A stretch of 64,000 bases of DNA from Tepidibacillus_B infernus (GTDB lineage Bacteria; Bacillota; Bacilli; Tepidibacillales; Tepidibacillaceae): assembly GCF_048898065.1 (NCBI RefSeq), contig NZ_JBLWFI010000001.1:62001-126000 (forward strand), given 5' to 3'. Positions 1-7,724 of this stretch are shown one piece after another; positions within the stretch are counted from its first letter, which is position 1, and every line of letters starts with the position of its first letter. The translations under genes and the position numbers were made by a program. The notes beneath the pieces were generated by a model. That model had not been told where the DNA came from and ran no database searches. It saw nothing but the letters and a program-made list of their open reading frames with translations.

Positions 1-410
1 ATTTGCCGTTTGACATCAAGGATCAATTTATCTATTTTGTAGGACCAACACCTGCAAAGCCTGGAAAAGTCATTGGATCAGCTGGGCCAACGACAAGCTA
101 TCGAATGGATAAATATTCTCCTATATTACTAGAGTTAGGACTTCGTGGAATGATTGGAAAAGGGAGTCGAAGTCAGGATGTGAAAGACTCTATGGTGAAA
201 AATAAAGCAGTATATCTTGCAGCTGTTGGTGGAGCAGCCGCATTAATTGCCAAAACGATCAAAAAAGCAGAAGTAATTGCTTATGATGATTTAGGACCAG
301 AAGCGATTAGAAGATTAGAAGTAGAAAATTTCCCAGCAATCGTTGTAAATGATGTGCATGGCAATGATCTTTATATTCAAGGAGCAGAACAATATAAAAT
401 CGTAGATTAA
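1..410 (+). CDS. Fe-S hydro-lyase, tartrate dehydratase/fumarase-type beta subunit (3' part)
   Basis: This is the C-terminal roughly 135 residues of a class I fumarase/tartrate dehydratase beta domain; the family is about 185 residues, so the N-terminus lies before the window. The motifs VGPTPAKPGKVIGSAGPTT, MIGKGSRS and AAVGGAAALIAKTIKKAE are typical of this domain, which works with an alpha subunit carrying the 4Fe-4S cluster to hydrate a dicarboxylic acid such as fumarate. The codon at position 3 is TTG but lies inside the domain and is not a real start. No convincing terminator follows; a PhoP-box array begins about 20 bases after the stop. The exact substrate cannot be told from this fragment. 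Confidence 0.88.
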   Translation, partial: LPFDIKDQFIYFVGPTPAKPGKVIGSAGPTTSYRMDKYSPILLELGLRGMIGKGSRSQDVKDSMVKNKAVYLAAVGGAAALIAKTIKKAEVIAYDDLGPEAIRRLEVENFPAIVVNDVHGNDLYIQGAEQYKIVD

Positions 411-428
411 CCGTGTATTTTCATTTGT

Positions 429-467
429 TTAACATTTATTTAACATTATTTTAATATAGTTTTAAAC
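429..467 (+). promoter_or_regulatory. PhoP-box array upstream of the opp operon
   Basis: Four hexamers, TTAACA (429), TTAACA (440), TTAATA (451) and TTAAAC (462), recur with exact 11-bp spacing. This is the known Bacillus PhoP~P recognition pattern (TT[A/T/C]ACA-like repeats with about 5-bp gaps). The array lies just upstream of a promoter at 484-511 and resembles the one in front of pstS. Phosphate-dependent control of the opp operon is inferred. Confidence 0.75.
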
Positions 468-483
468 AAGCGAAAAATTCCAC

Positions 484-511
484 TTGTCAATTAGCCGATA
501 TTCAGTATAAT
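484..511 (+). promoter_or_regulatory. Putative sigma-A promoter of the opp operon
   Basis: TTGTCA at 484-489 and TATAAT at 506-511 are 16 bp apart, directly downstream of the PhoP boxes. The resulting leader would be about 170 nt. It is AT-rich, and the word TATTCAG occurs three times in this region (499, 561 and 578), with no structure I recognise. Confidence 0.5.
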
Positions 512-686
512 TATTGATATAGTTTAAATAATATTTTCTAATTACACTATATATATAAAATATTCAGAAAATAAAGTATTCAGTGATTAGAAAAAAAGAT
601 GACGTGGTATCTATTTCTACTATTTTTTAAGTAAGGTTGAATTTCAACCTTTACTATAAAAAAACATAACATAAGGGGGTCTTTTA

Positions 687-2330
687 ATGAAGAAAACTAG
701 CAAATGGCTAGTGCTAATGATTGCAATCATTATGGTTGCAAGTGTTGTACTTGCTGGTTGTGGTGGTGGAACCAGCACAGATGGCGAGAAAAAAGATCAA
801 ACTGCAGGAGAACAGCCTGCGAAAGAACAAGTTTTAAGGCTTAATGCAAAGACTGAACCACCAAGTTTAGACCCAGCTACTACGACTGACTCAACCTCTG
901 GAGACATCTTACGCGAATTGATGGAAGGTTTAGTCCGTCTAGATGAAAATAGCCAGGTAAAACAAGGTTCTGGTATGGCTGAAAGCTGGGAAATTAGTGA
1001 AGATGGCTTAAAATATACTTTCCATCTAAAAGATGCTAAGTGGTCTAATGGTGACCCTGTTACTGCACATGACTTTGAATTTGCATGGAAACGTGTATTA
1101 AATCCTGAAACAGCATCTGACTATGCTTACCAATTATATTACTTAAAAAATGGTGAAGCTTATAATGCAGGTAAAGCAAAAGCTGAAGACGTAGGGGTTA
1201 AAGCACTTGATGACAAAACTTTAGAAGTAACGTTAGAAGCTCCTACACCTTTCTTCTTACAATTAACTGCTTTCTACACTTTATTTCCTGTAAACCAAAA
1301 AGTAGTAGAAGCTAATAAAGATTGGGCTGCTGAAGCTGCAACATATGTTAGTAATGGTCCTTTCAAATTAACAAAATGGGAACATGATTCCGAAGTAGTG
1401 ATTGAAAAGAACGAAAACTACTGGAATAAAGACAAAGTGAATTTATCCAAAATTTCTTGGGTTATGATCAATGATGATAACACTGAGTATCAATTATTTC
1501 AAAACAATGAGTTAGATATCGCACAACCACCAACTGAATTAACCAAAGAGTTAATCGACAAAGGTGAAGCAACAAGTAAACCAGTCTTAGGTAACTACAT
1601 GTTTGTCTTCAATGTTGAAAAAGAACCATTTACTAACAAGTATGTTCGTCAAGCCTTTGCTGCTGCGATCGACCGTGAATCATTGATTAACAATGTAACT
1701 CAAGGTGGCCAAATACCTGCATATGCTTTTGTACCACCGGGGGCATCTCCTGATATGGGAGTAGATTTCCGTGAGAAAAATGGAGACTTCGTTAAAAAGC
1801 CTGCTGAAGCAAAAGCATTATTAGAAAAAGGAATGCAAGAGTTAGGGTTAAAAACATTCCCTAAAGTAACATTATCTTATAACACAAATGATGGTAATAA
1901 GAAAATTGCTGAAGCAGTTCAAGCAATGTGGAAACAAAATCTTGGTGTTGATGTAGAATTAACAAACCAAGAATGGAAAGTTTACTTAAAAACTTTAAGT
2001 GCTGGAGACTACCAAATCGGACGTTATGGATGGTTAGCTGACTACATGGATCCAATGACATTTATGGATATGTGGGTAACTGATGGCGGAAATAACGATA
2101 CAAACTGGAGTAATGCTAGATACGATGAATTGATCAAACAAGCAAAATCAACTGGCGATCAACAAGTTCGTTTAGCTGCATTCCAAGAAGCTGAACAAAT
2201 CTTAATGGATGAAATGCCTATCATTCCAGTTTATTTCTATACTCGTGTGTTCATGCAACATGACAATGTCAAAAATGTTGTTCGTCATGCTGATGGAAGT
2301 TCCGACTTTACATGGGTAACGATTGAGTAG
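687..2330 (+). CDS. oppA: Oligopeptide ABC transporter substrate-binding lipoprotein (OppA/DppE family)
   Basis: This 547-residue SBP_bac_5 family protein would capture peptides outside the membrane and deliver them to the OppBCDF permease encoded next. A lipoprotein signal is visible: MKK, a hydrophobic stretch, then lipobox LAGC with the lipidated Cys near residue 25, followed by a Gly/Ser/Thr-rich linker. Family motifs include SLDPATT, AESWEISEDGLKYTFHL, ATYVSNGPFKLTKWE and a C-terminal YFYTRVFMQHDNVKNV segment. The ATG follows a strong AAGGGGG ribosome site. A stem-loop after the stop probably keeps the oppA message more abundant than the permease part. The PhoP boxes upstream suggest control by phosphate, unusual for a peptide importer. 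The true ligand is not evident. Confidence 0.9.
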   Translation: MKKTSKWLVLMIAIIMVASVVLAGCGGGTSTDGEKKDQTAGEQPAKEQVLRLNAKTEPPSLDPATTTDSTSGDILRELMEGLVRLDENSQVKQGSGMAESWEISEDGLKYTFHLKDAKWSNGDPVTAHDFEFAWKRVLNPETASDYAYQLYYLKNGEAYNAGKAKAEDVGVKALDDKTLEVTLEAPTPFFLQLTAFYTLFPVNQKVVEANKDWAAEAATYVSNGPFKLTKWEHDSEVVIEKNENYWNKDKVNLSKISWVMINDDNTEYQLFQNNELDIAQPPTELTKELIDKGEATSKPVLGNYMFVFNVEKEPFTNKYVRQAFAAAIDRESLINNVTQGGQIPAYAFVPPGASPDMGVDFREKNGDFVKKPAEAKALLEKGMQELGLKTFPKVTLSYNTNDGNKKIAEAVQAMWKQNLGVDVELTNQEWKVYLKTLSAGDYQIGRYGWLADYMDPMTFMDMWVTDGGNNDTNWSNARYDELIKQAKSTGDQQVRLAAFQEAEQILMDEMPIIPVYFYTRVFMQHDNVKNVVRHADGSSDFTWVTIE

Positions 2331-2368
2331 TAAAATAGTATAGTTAATGTTTGAAAACAGGTTAGGGT

Positions 2369-2400
2369 TAGAGAGGTATGCCTATGGGTATGCTTCTCTA
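2369..2400 (+). other. Stem-loop between oppA and oppB
   Basis: TAGAGA at 2369 pairs with TCTCTA at 2395, and the helix continues through wobble pairs to about 14 bp with a TATG loop. No U-run follows, so it looks like an mRNA processing or stabilising hairpin rather than a full terminator. Such hairpins commonly follow binding-protein genes in ABC operons. Confidence 0.55.
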
Positions 2401-2437
2401 CTTCTTTGTCTGTGCCATTTTTATGGAGGTGTTAGAC

Positions 2438-3367
2438 TTGCTAAGATTCATACTTCAAAGATTAGGGATGTTAATCATCACCCTTTGGGTTATTGTGACA
2501 TTAACCTTTTTTTTAATGCATGCAATCCCTGGGGATCCATTTACACAAGAGAAGAAATTACCGCCGCAAACGATTGAAAACTTAAAGAAGCATTATGGGT
2601 TGGATAAATCACTGCCTGTACAATATTTAGATTACTTGGGAAACGTTGCAAAATTAGAACTAGGTCCATCTTTTTCATCTAAGACATTGACGGTTAATGA
2701 TATTATCAATAATAATTTTCCTGTTTCTGCACAATTAGGGTTACAATCTTTAATCATTGCTTTAGGTATAGGACTTACATTAGGAATAATCGCGTCATTA
2801 AAGCATAATTCAGGACTAGATTATACAGCGATGGTTATTGCTGTATTAGGCGTATCTGTTCCTAATATCGTCTTGGCTCCAATTTTGATTGACATATTTG
2901 CAGTGAAACTTGGGTGGTTTCCAATCGCAAGATGGGGAACTTTTGCACATACTATTTTACCTTCAACAGCACTAGGTATGCACTCAATGGCAGTTATCGC
3001 TCGATTGATGCGTTCCAATATGTTGGAAGTTTTAGGACAAGACTATATTCGTACAGCGAAATCGAAGGGACTTAATTCTTTCCAAGTGATTTGGAAGCAT
3101 ACCATTCGTAATGCCATTATGCCTGTTATTACGATTTTAGGTCCATTAACTGCTACACTTTTAACGGGTACTTTTGTTGTTGAACAAATTTTCGGTATCC
3201 CTGGATTAGGTAAATATTTCGTAACTAGTGTGACAAATCGTGATTACCCAGTTATTTTAGGTACAACTATTTTCTATAGTGCAGTTTTAATTTCTGCGAA
3301 TTTTCTAGTTGATCTAGCCTATGGATTTATTGATCCAAGAATCAAAATTGGAGCTAAGGGGGAATAA
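2438..3367 (+). CDS. oppB: Oligopeptide ABC transporter permease OppB
   Basis: This 309-residue inner-membrane permease has about six hydrophobic segments. It shows the N-terminal OppB pattern RFILQRLGMLIITLWVIVTLTFF and the EAA loop near MLEVLGQDYIRTAKSKGL, which contacts the ATPases. I place the start at TTG 2438, seven bases after GGAGGT, because the protein then begins as OppB proteins usually do; the frame is open about 60 bases further upstream but that extension has no family similarity. It is followed two bases later by oppC and pairs with it to form the channel. Confidence 0.88.
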   Translation: MLRFILQRLGMLIITLWVIVTLTFFLMHAIPGDPFTQEKKLPPQTIENLKKHYGLDKSLPVQYLDYLGNVAKLELGPSFSSKTLTVNDIINNNFPVSAQLGLQSLIIALGIGLTLGIIASLKHNSGLDYTAMVIAVLGVSVPNIVLAPILIDIFAVKLGWFPIARWGTFAHTILPSTALGMHSMAVIARLMRSNMLEVLGQDYIRTAKSKGLNSFQVIWKHTIRNAIMPVITILGPLTATLLTGTFVVEQIFGIPGLGKYFVTSVTNRDYPVILGTTIFYSAVLISANFLVDLAYGFIDPRIKIGAKGE

Positions 3368-3369
3368 GC

Positions 3370-4290
3370 ATGCCAGAAATCACAAATCAAAGCTTTCAAC
3401 GTATCAGTCATGACCGTGACCAGGCTGAAAAAATTGTTCGTCCTAGCTTAAACTTCTGGCAGGATGCATGGAGACGTTTGAAGAAAAATAAGCTTGCTAT
3501 GTTAGGTTTATGGATAATCGTTTTTTTGGCAATTATGGCTCTTATAGGTCCGCATTTAACACCTTATGATTATAGAACTCAAGATTTAACTATTACCAAT
3601 CATCCAATGAGTGCTGAACATTGGTTTGGGACAGATGATCTTGGCCGTGATGTGTTTGCGCGACTTTGGTCAGGAGCACGAATTTCATTATTCATTGGTT
3701 TAACTGCAGCATTAGCCGATCTGCTTATTGGTGTCATCTATGGTGGAATTTCTGGTTATGCAGGTGGCAAAGTTGACCAGTTTATGATGAGGGTTGTTGA
3801 TGTATTATATGGGCTTCCATATTTACTTGTTGTTATTCTTTTAATGGTCGTCATGGATCGTGGTTTGGGAACGATTATTCTTGCATTAATTGCAACTGGA
3901 TGGATTGGTATGGCGCGTTTGGTCCGTGGCCAAATCCTACAAATAAAAGAAATGGAATTTATATTAGCAGCTAGAACATTAGGTGCGAATACAACCAGAT
4001 TATTATTTAAACACTTAATTCCAAATACATTAGGGCCAATTATTGTTAGCATGACTTTAACTGTTCCTGGTGCAATTTTCTCAGAAGCATTCTTAAGTTT
4101 TATTGGTTTAGGTGTACCCGCGCCTTTAGCAAGTTGGGGTACAATGGTAAATGAAGGAATTGTTACAATTCTTTCTGGCCATTGGTGGAGATTGGCATTC
4201 CCTGCCTTTATGATTTCATTAACGATGTTTGCCTTTAACGTATTTGGCGATGGTTTGCGAGATGCGTTAGATCCTAGATTAAGAAAATAA
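3370..4290 (+). CDS. oppC: Oligopeptide ABC transporter permease OppC
   Basis: This 306-residue BPD_transp_1 permease carries the typical OppC N-terminal tail (residues 1-40), a first membrane segment near NKLAMLGLWIIVFLAIMALI, the periplasmic motif HWFGTDDLGRDVFARLWSGA, and an EAA loop near MEFILAARTLGANTTRLLFKH. It forms the heterodimeric pore with OppB. It starts almost directly after oppB, so translation is probably coupled. Confidence 0.9.
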   Translation: MPEITNQSFQRISHDRDQAEKIVRPSLNFWQDAWRRLKKNKLAMLGLWIIVFLAIMALIGPHLTPYDYRTQDLTITNHPMSAEHWFGTDDLGRDVFARLWSGARISLFIGLTAALADLLIGVIYGGISGYAGGKVDQFMMRVVDVLYGLPYLLVVILLMVVMDRGLGTIILALIATGWIGMARLVRGQILQIKEMEFILAARTLGANTTRLLFKHLIPNTLGPIIVSMTLTVPGAIFSEAFLSFIGLGVPAPLASWGTMVNEGIVTILSGHWWRLAFPAFMISLTMFAFNVFGDGLRDALDPRLRK

Positions 4291-4304
4291 GGGAGGAGAG
4301 AATC

Positions 4305-5333
4305 ATGGCAGAAAAAGTGTTACAAGTCAAAGATCTAGAAGTCTCCTTCTTGACATATGCTGGAGAAGTAAAAGCCGTTCGTGGCTTATCATTTGATGTT
4401 GAAAAGGGAGAAGCTGTCGCAATCGTAGGAGAATCTGGTAGTGGAAAAAGTGTTACCTCTCAATCGATTATGAAGCTGATTCCAACACCACCTGGTGTAT
4501 ATAAAAACGGAGAAATCATTTTTGAAGGTAAGGATTTGATTAAATTATCCAATAAAGAAATGGAAGAAATCCGTGGTTCTTCAATTGGTATGATTTTCCA
4601 AGACCCAATGACATCATTAAATCCAACAATGACAGTAGGTAGACAAATTTCTGAGGGCTTAATTAAGCATCATGGAATGAATAAAGCAGAAGCTTTAAAA
4701 CGATCTGTTGAGATGTTAGAACTTGTAGGAATTCCTAACCCTGAACTACGTGTTAAACAATACCCACATGAATTTAGTGGTGGGATGAGACAAAGGGTTA
4801 TGATTGCTATTGCCTTGGCATGTAGTCCAAAACTGTTGATTGCAGACGAACCAACGACTGCTTTGGATGTTACAATTCAAGCGCAAATTCTTGATTTGAT
4901 GAAAGATTTGCAAAGTAAATTAGATACTTCGATTATTATTATTACTCACGATTTAGGCGTTGTAGCTGATATTGCACAAAAAGTAATTGTTATGTATGCG
5001 GGTCAAGTTGTGGAACAAGGATATTTAGATGATATCTTCTATAACCCACAACATCCATATACCTGGGGATTATTAAAATCCGTACCACGCTTAGATTCTA
5101 AAGGTCATCGTTTAGATTCAATCGAAGGAACGCCACCAGATTTATTAGCCCCGCCAAGTGGATGTCCGTTCCATCCAAGATGTCCTTTTGCAATGGAGAT
5201 TTGTACAAAGGAATTCCCTGAAGCGTCGATCATTGGCCCAGGTCATAAGGTTCATTGTTGGCTACAACATCCGCAAGCATCTAAAGAGGGTACACCATTA
5301 GCGGTAGGAGGTGCGAATCATGAGTCAAAATAA
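4305..5333 (+). CDS. oppD: Oligopeptide ABC transporter ATPase OppD
   Basis: This 342-residue ATPase shows Walker A GESGSGKS (about residues 42-49), Q-loop FQDPMTSLNP, signature SGGMRQR, Walker B LLIADEPTTALD and the switch His in ITHD. The C-terminal oligopeptide/dipeptide extension has four Cys in GCPFHPRCPFAMEIC and VHCW, which in this family can bind an Fe-S cluster. It drives transport with OppF on the cytoplasmic side. A GGGAGGAG ribosome site precedes the ATG. Confidence 0.92.
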   Translation: MAEKVLQVKDLEVSFLTYAGEVKAVRGLSFDVEKGEAVAIVGESGSGKSVTSQSIMKLIPTPPGVYKNGEIIFEGKDLIKLSNKEMEEIRGSSIGMIFQDPMTSLNPTMTVGRQISEGLIKHHGMNKAEALKRSVEMLELVGIPNPELRVKQYPHEFSGGMRQRVMIAIALACSPKLLIADEPTTALDVTIQAQILDLMKDLQSKLDTSIIIITHDLGVVADIAQKVIVMYAGQVVEQGYLDDIFYNPQHPYTWGLLKSVPRLDSKGHRLDSIEGTPPDLLAPPSGCPFHPRCPFAMEICTKEFPEASIIGPGHKVHCWLQHPQASKEGTPLAVGGANHESK

Positions 5334-6297
5334 ACAAAGTGGCAATAGTGAAACGATTTTAGAGGTAAAAAATTTACAAAAGCACTTTAAAGTTGGAAAT
5401 GGTGTTGTAAAAGCGCTAGATGGTGTTACTTTTAGCATGAAAAAAGGGGAAACCCTAGGACTTGTTGGTGAATCAGGATGTGGAAAGTCAACAACAGGAA
5501 GAACCATTATCCGTTTGTATGAACCTACAGGTGGCGAAGTTATTTTTAAGGGGAAAAAGGTTAATAACCTTAGAGGACATGATTTAAAGCAATTTAACAG
5601 GGAGATGCAAATGATCTTCCAAGATCCTTATGCATCTTTAAACCCTCGAATGACTGTTGCAGATATCATTGGTGAAGGAATTGATATTCACAATTTAGCA
5701 TCAGGAAAAGAAAGGTTAGAACGAATTTATCATTTATTGGAAACTGTTGGTTTAAATCGTGAACATGCTAACCGTTTTCCACACGAATTTAGTGGGGGTC
5801 AACGTCAAAGAATTGGGATTGCTAGAGCCTTAGCAGTAGAACCTGACTTTATCATTGCTGATGAACCAATTTCAGCTTTAGACGTTTCAATTCAAGCACA
5901 AGTTGTTAACCTACTACAAGATTTACAAAAAGAAAGAGGTTTAACTTATTTGTTTATCGCCCATGATCTTTCCATGGTAAAACATATAAGTGACCGAATT
6001 GGTGTCATGTATTTAGGTAATCTAGTCGAATTAGCAGAAAGTATTGAATTATATAATAAGCCTCTTCATCCTTATACAGAGGCATTATTATCTGCTATTC
6101 CAATACCTGATCCTAAAATCGAGCGAACAAGAGAACGCATCATCTTGGAAGGGGATGTTCCAAGTCCATTAAATCCGCCAAGTGGTTGTCGTTTTAGAAC
6201 ACGTTGTCCAAAGGCAATGCCAGAATGTGCAATTGAAACACCTGTTTTAAAAGAGGTTCAACCAGGACATTTTGTTGCTTGCCATTTATATAAATAA
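5320..6297 (+). CDS. oppF: Oligopeptide ABC transporter ATPase OppF
   Basis: This second opp ATPase has about 325 residues, with Walker A GESGCGKS, signature SGGQRQR, Walker B FIIADEPISALD and the Cys-rich C-terminal extension SGCRFRTRCPKAMPEC. I choose ATG 5320, behind GGAGG and overlapping the oppD stop by 14 bases; a GTG at 5311 is in frame but poorly placed. It is the last gene of the operon and is followed by a strong terminator. Confidence 0.9.
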   Translation: MSQNKQSGNSETILEVKNLQKHFKVGNGVVKALDGVTFSMKKGETLGLVGESGCGKSTTGRTIIRLYEPTGGEVIFKGKKVNNLRGHDLKQFNREMQMIFQDPYASLNPRMTVADIIGEGIDIHNLASGKERLERIYHLLETVGLNREHANRFPHEFSGGQRQRIGIARALAVEPDFIIADEPISALDVSIQAQVVNLLQDLQKERGLTYLFIAHDLSMVKHISDRIGVMYLGNLVELAESIELYNKPLHPYTEALLSAIPIPDPKIERTRERIILEGDVPSPLNPPSGCRFRTRCPKAMPECAIETPVLKEVQPGHFVACHLYK

Positions 6298-6304
6298 GAT
6301 CTGA

Positions 6305-6350
6305 AAAGAACCCTGTTGATCCATTTTTAGGATACAATAGGGTTCTTTTA
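6305..6350 (+). terminator. Terminator of the opp operon
   Basis: AAAGAACCCT pairs with AGGGTTCTTT around a long loop, and a short U-run follows. Confidence 0.75.
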
Positions 6351-6393
6351 AATACTAAAGAAGGTTTAACTTTCTTTCAAATTCGTGTGATCC

Positions 6394-6444
6394 CACAAAA
6401 GTAATTGGAGTTCGCTTCAGAGGAAAGTCGTTAATTTTGTAGGT
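6394..6444. repeat. Copy A of a short dispersed intergenic repeat
   Basis: CACAAAAGTAATTGGA, then CGCTTC and a degenerate TTTTGTAGG end, align with segments at 10498-10560, 31470-31534 and 55563-55610. The unit is about 50-60 bp and its ends form an imperfect inverted repeat (CACAAAAGT / ACTTTTGTG). This copy abuts the 3' end of the minus-strand gene beside it. Confidence 0.5.
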
Positions 6445-6852
6445 TTAGTTATATACCAATAAATAAAGAAAAAAATAGGATTGAATAATGAGAAATAGTG
6501 AAATGAATAAAGGTATAAAGATAAATAACTCTCTTTTTGCATTTTTTCTTAAAAGATCATCTTTACTTTCACCATTAGCGTTTATTTCATAACGCCAATG
6601 TGATCGATCGACAGAGGGATCCGATTTAAAAAATAACTGTTTCCATCCTTTTGCAAACAGATCAAAAAAACCAGAAAAAATAACAACTGCAACTCCACTT
6701 ATCATCAAAAGAAATAGACCAATCATAAAAGAGATATTGATATAATTGGTAAGAAATTTACCTTCAGTTATGATCGATATCATACCCGATAGGATAGAAA
6801 AAGTGATAGCCAAAATAATGCGAATAAACCATTTTCTTTTTGCCACGTACAA
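6445..6852 (-). CDS. DUF3899 family membrane protein
   Basis: This is a small 135-residue membrane protein of unknown function that resembles DUF3899. It has two hydrophobic helices in the first 65 residues, a basic/polar stretch containing LFAKGWKQLFFKSDP and RSHWRYEIN, and a C-terminal hydrophobic pair of helices. The apparent start is TTG at 6852 behind a GAAGGA sequence; a GTG six bases downstream is an alternative. It is transcribed alone, convergent with opp and divergent from phoP. Confidence 0.65.
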   Translation of the reverse strand: MYVAKRKWFIRIILAITFSILSGMISIITEGKFLTNYINISFMIGLFLLMISGVAVVIFSGFFDLFAKGWKQLFFKSDPSVDRSHWRYEINANGESKDDLLRKNAKRELFIFIPLFISLFLIIQSYFFLYLLVYN

Positions 6853-7004
6853 ATCATTCCTTCAATTAGTTCATTGCATAATGAAAAATCATCACTAAAT
6901 ATCATATCAAATATGGAAGGGATACACAATTTACTTAATGTATGTTTTAATTAAACTAGGCATGTTAGGTTGGTTAATTTATTTAGGAAAGGACTGGCAT
7001 TTTC

Positions 7005-7724
7005 ATGCAAAAGAGAATATTGGTGGTTGATGATGAACCTTCAATTGTCACCTTAGTTAAATTTAATTTGGAAAAATCGGGGTATTCTGTAGAAGTAGCG
7101 TCTGATGGTGGACAGGCGGTAGAGCTTTGTATGAAAGTCCCATACGATTTAATGATCTTAGATATTATGTTACCTGGCCTAGATGGGATAGAGGTTTTGA
7201 AGGAACTTAGGAAAAATCAAATGGAAATTCCAGTTATTTTATTAACTGCAAAAGATGAAGAGTTTGATAAGGTTCTTGGTTTAGAATTAGGAGCAGATGA
7301 TTATATGACAAAACCTTTTAGTACTAGAGAATTAATAGCACGAGTAAAAGCGGTATTAAGAAGGTATCAATCAGGTTTATCTGAAAAAGTACAAGATGAA
7401 GAGTTAAAAAACATTCAAATTGGTGATTTACAAATTGAAGAAGAAAAGTTCGAGGCAAGGTTAAAAGGAGAATTATTAGAACTAACACCAAAGGAATTTG
7501 AATTATTACTTTATTTGGTAAGGCATCAAGGAAAAGTTTTAACAAGAGACCAATTGCTAAATGCGGTCTGGAATTATGATTTTGTAGGAGATTCAAGAAT
7601 TGTTGATGTTCATGTGAGCCACTTACGAGAAAAAATAGAAGAAGATACGAGACAACCAAAGTATATTAAAACCATTCGTGGCATCGGCTATAAATTTGGT
7701 GATCCTAGCAATGAAAAAAATTAG
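7005..7724 (+). CDS. phoP: Phosphate response regulator PhoP (OmpR family)
   Basis: This 239-residue regulator has a receiver domain (acidic pair at residues 9-10, phosphoacceptor Asp near 53 in LDIMLPGLDG, conserved Lys in MTKPF) and a C-terminal winged helix containing LTPKEFELLLYLVRHQGKVLTR and the HVSHLREKIEEDTRQP turn. It would bind the PhoP boxes upstream of opp and pst in this same window. It overlaps phoR by 14 bases and is followed by the polA region, as in B. subtilis, which supports the PhoP assignment over other OmpR regulators. Confidence 0.9.
   Translation: MQKRILVVDDEPSIVTLVKFNLEKSGYSVEVASDGGQAVELCMKVPYDLMILDIMLPGLDGIEVLKELRKNQMEIPVILLTAKDEEFDKVLGLELGADDYMTKPFSTRELIARVKAVLRRYQSGLSEKVQDEELKNIQIGDLQIEEEKFEARLKGELLELTPKEFELLLYLVRHQGKVLTRDQLLNAVWNYDFVGDSRIVDVHVSHLREKIEEDTRQPKYIKTIRGIGYKFGDPSNEKN

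Noticed and set aside
6925..7000. PhoP boxes before phoP
   Set aside because: TTTACT-like words occur, but 11-bp repeats do not match the hexamer beyond one unit.
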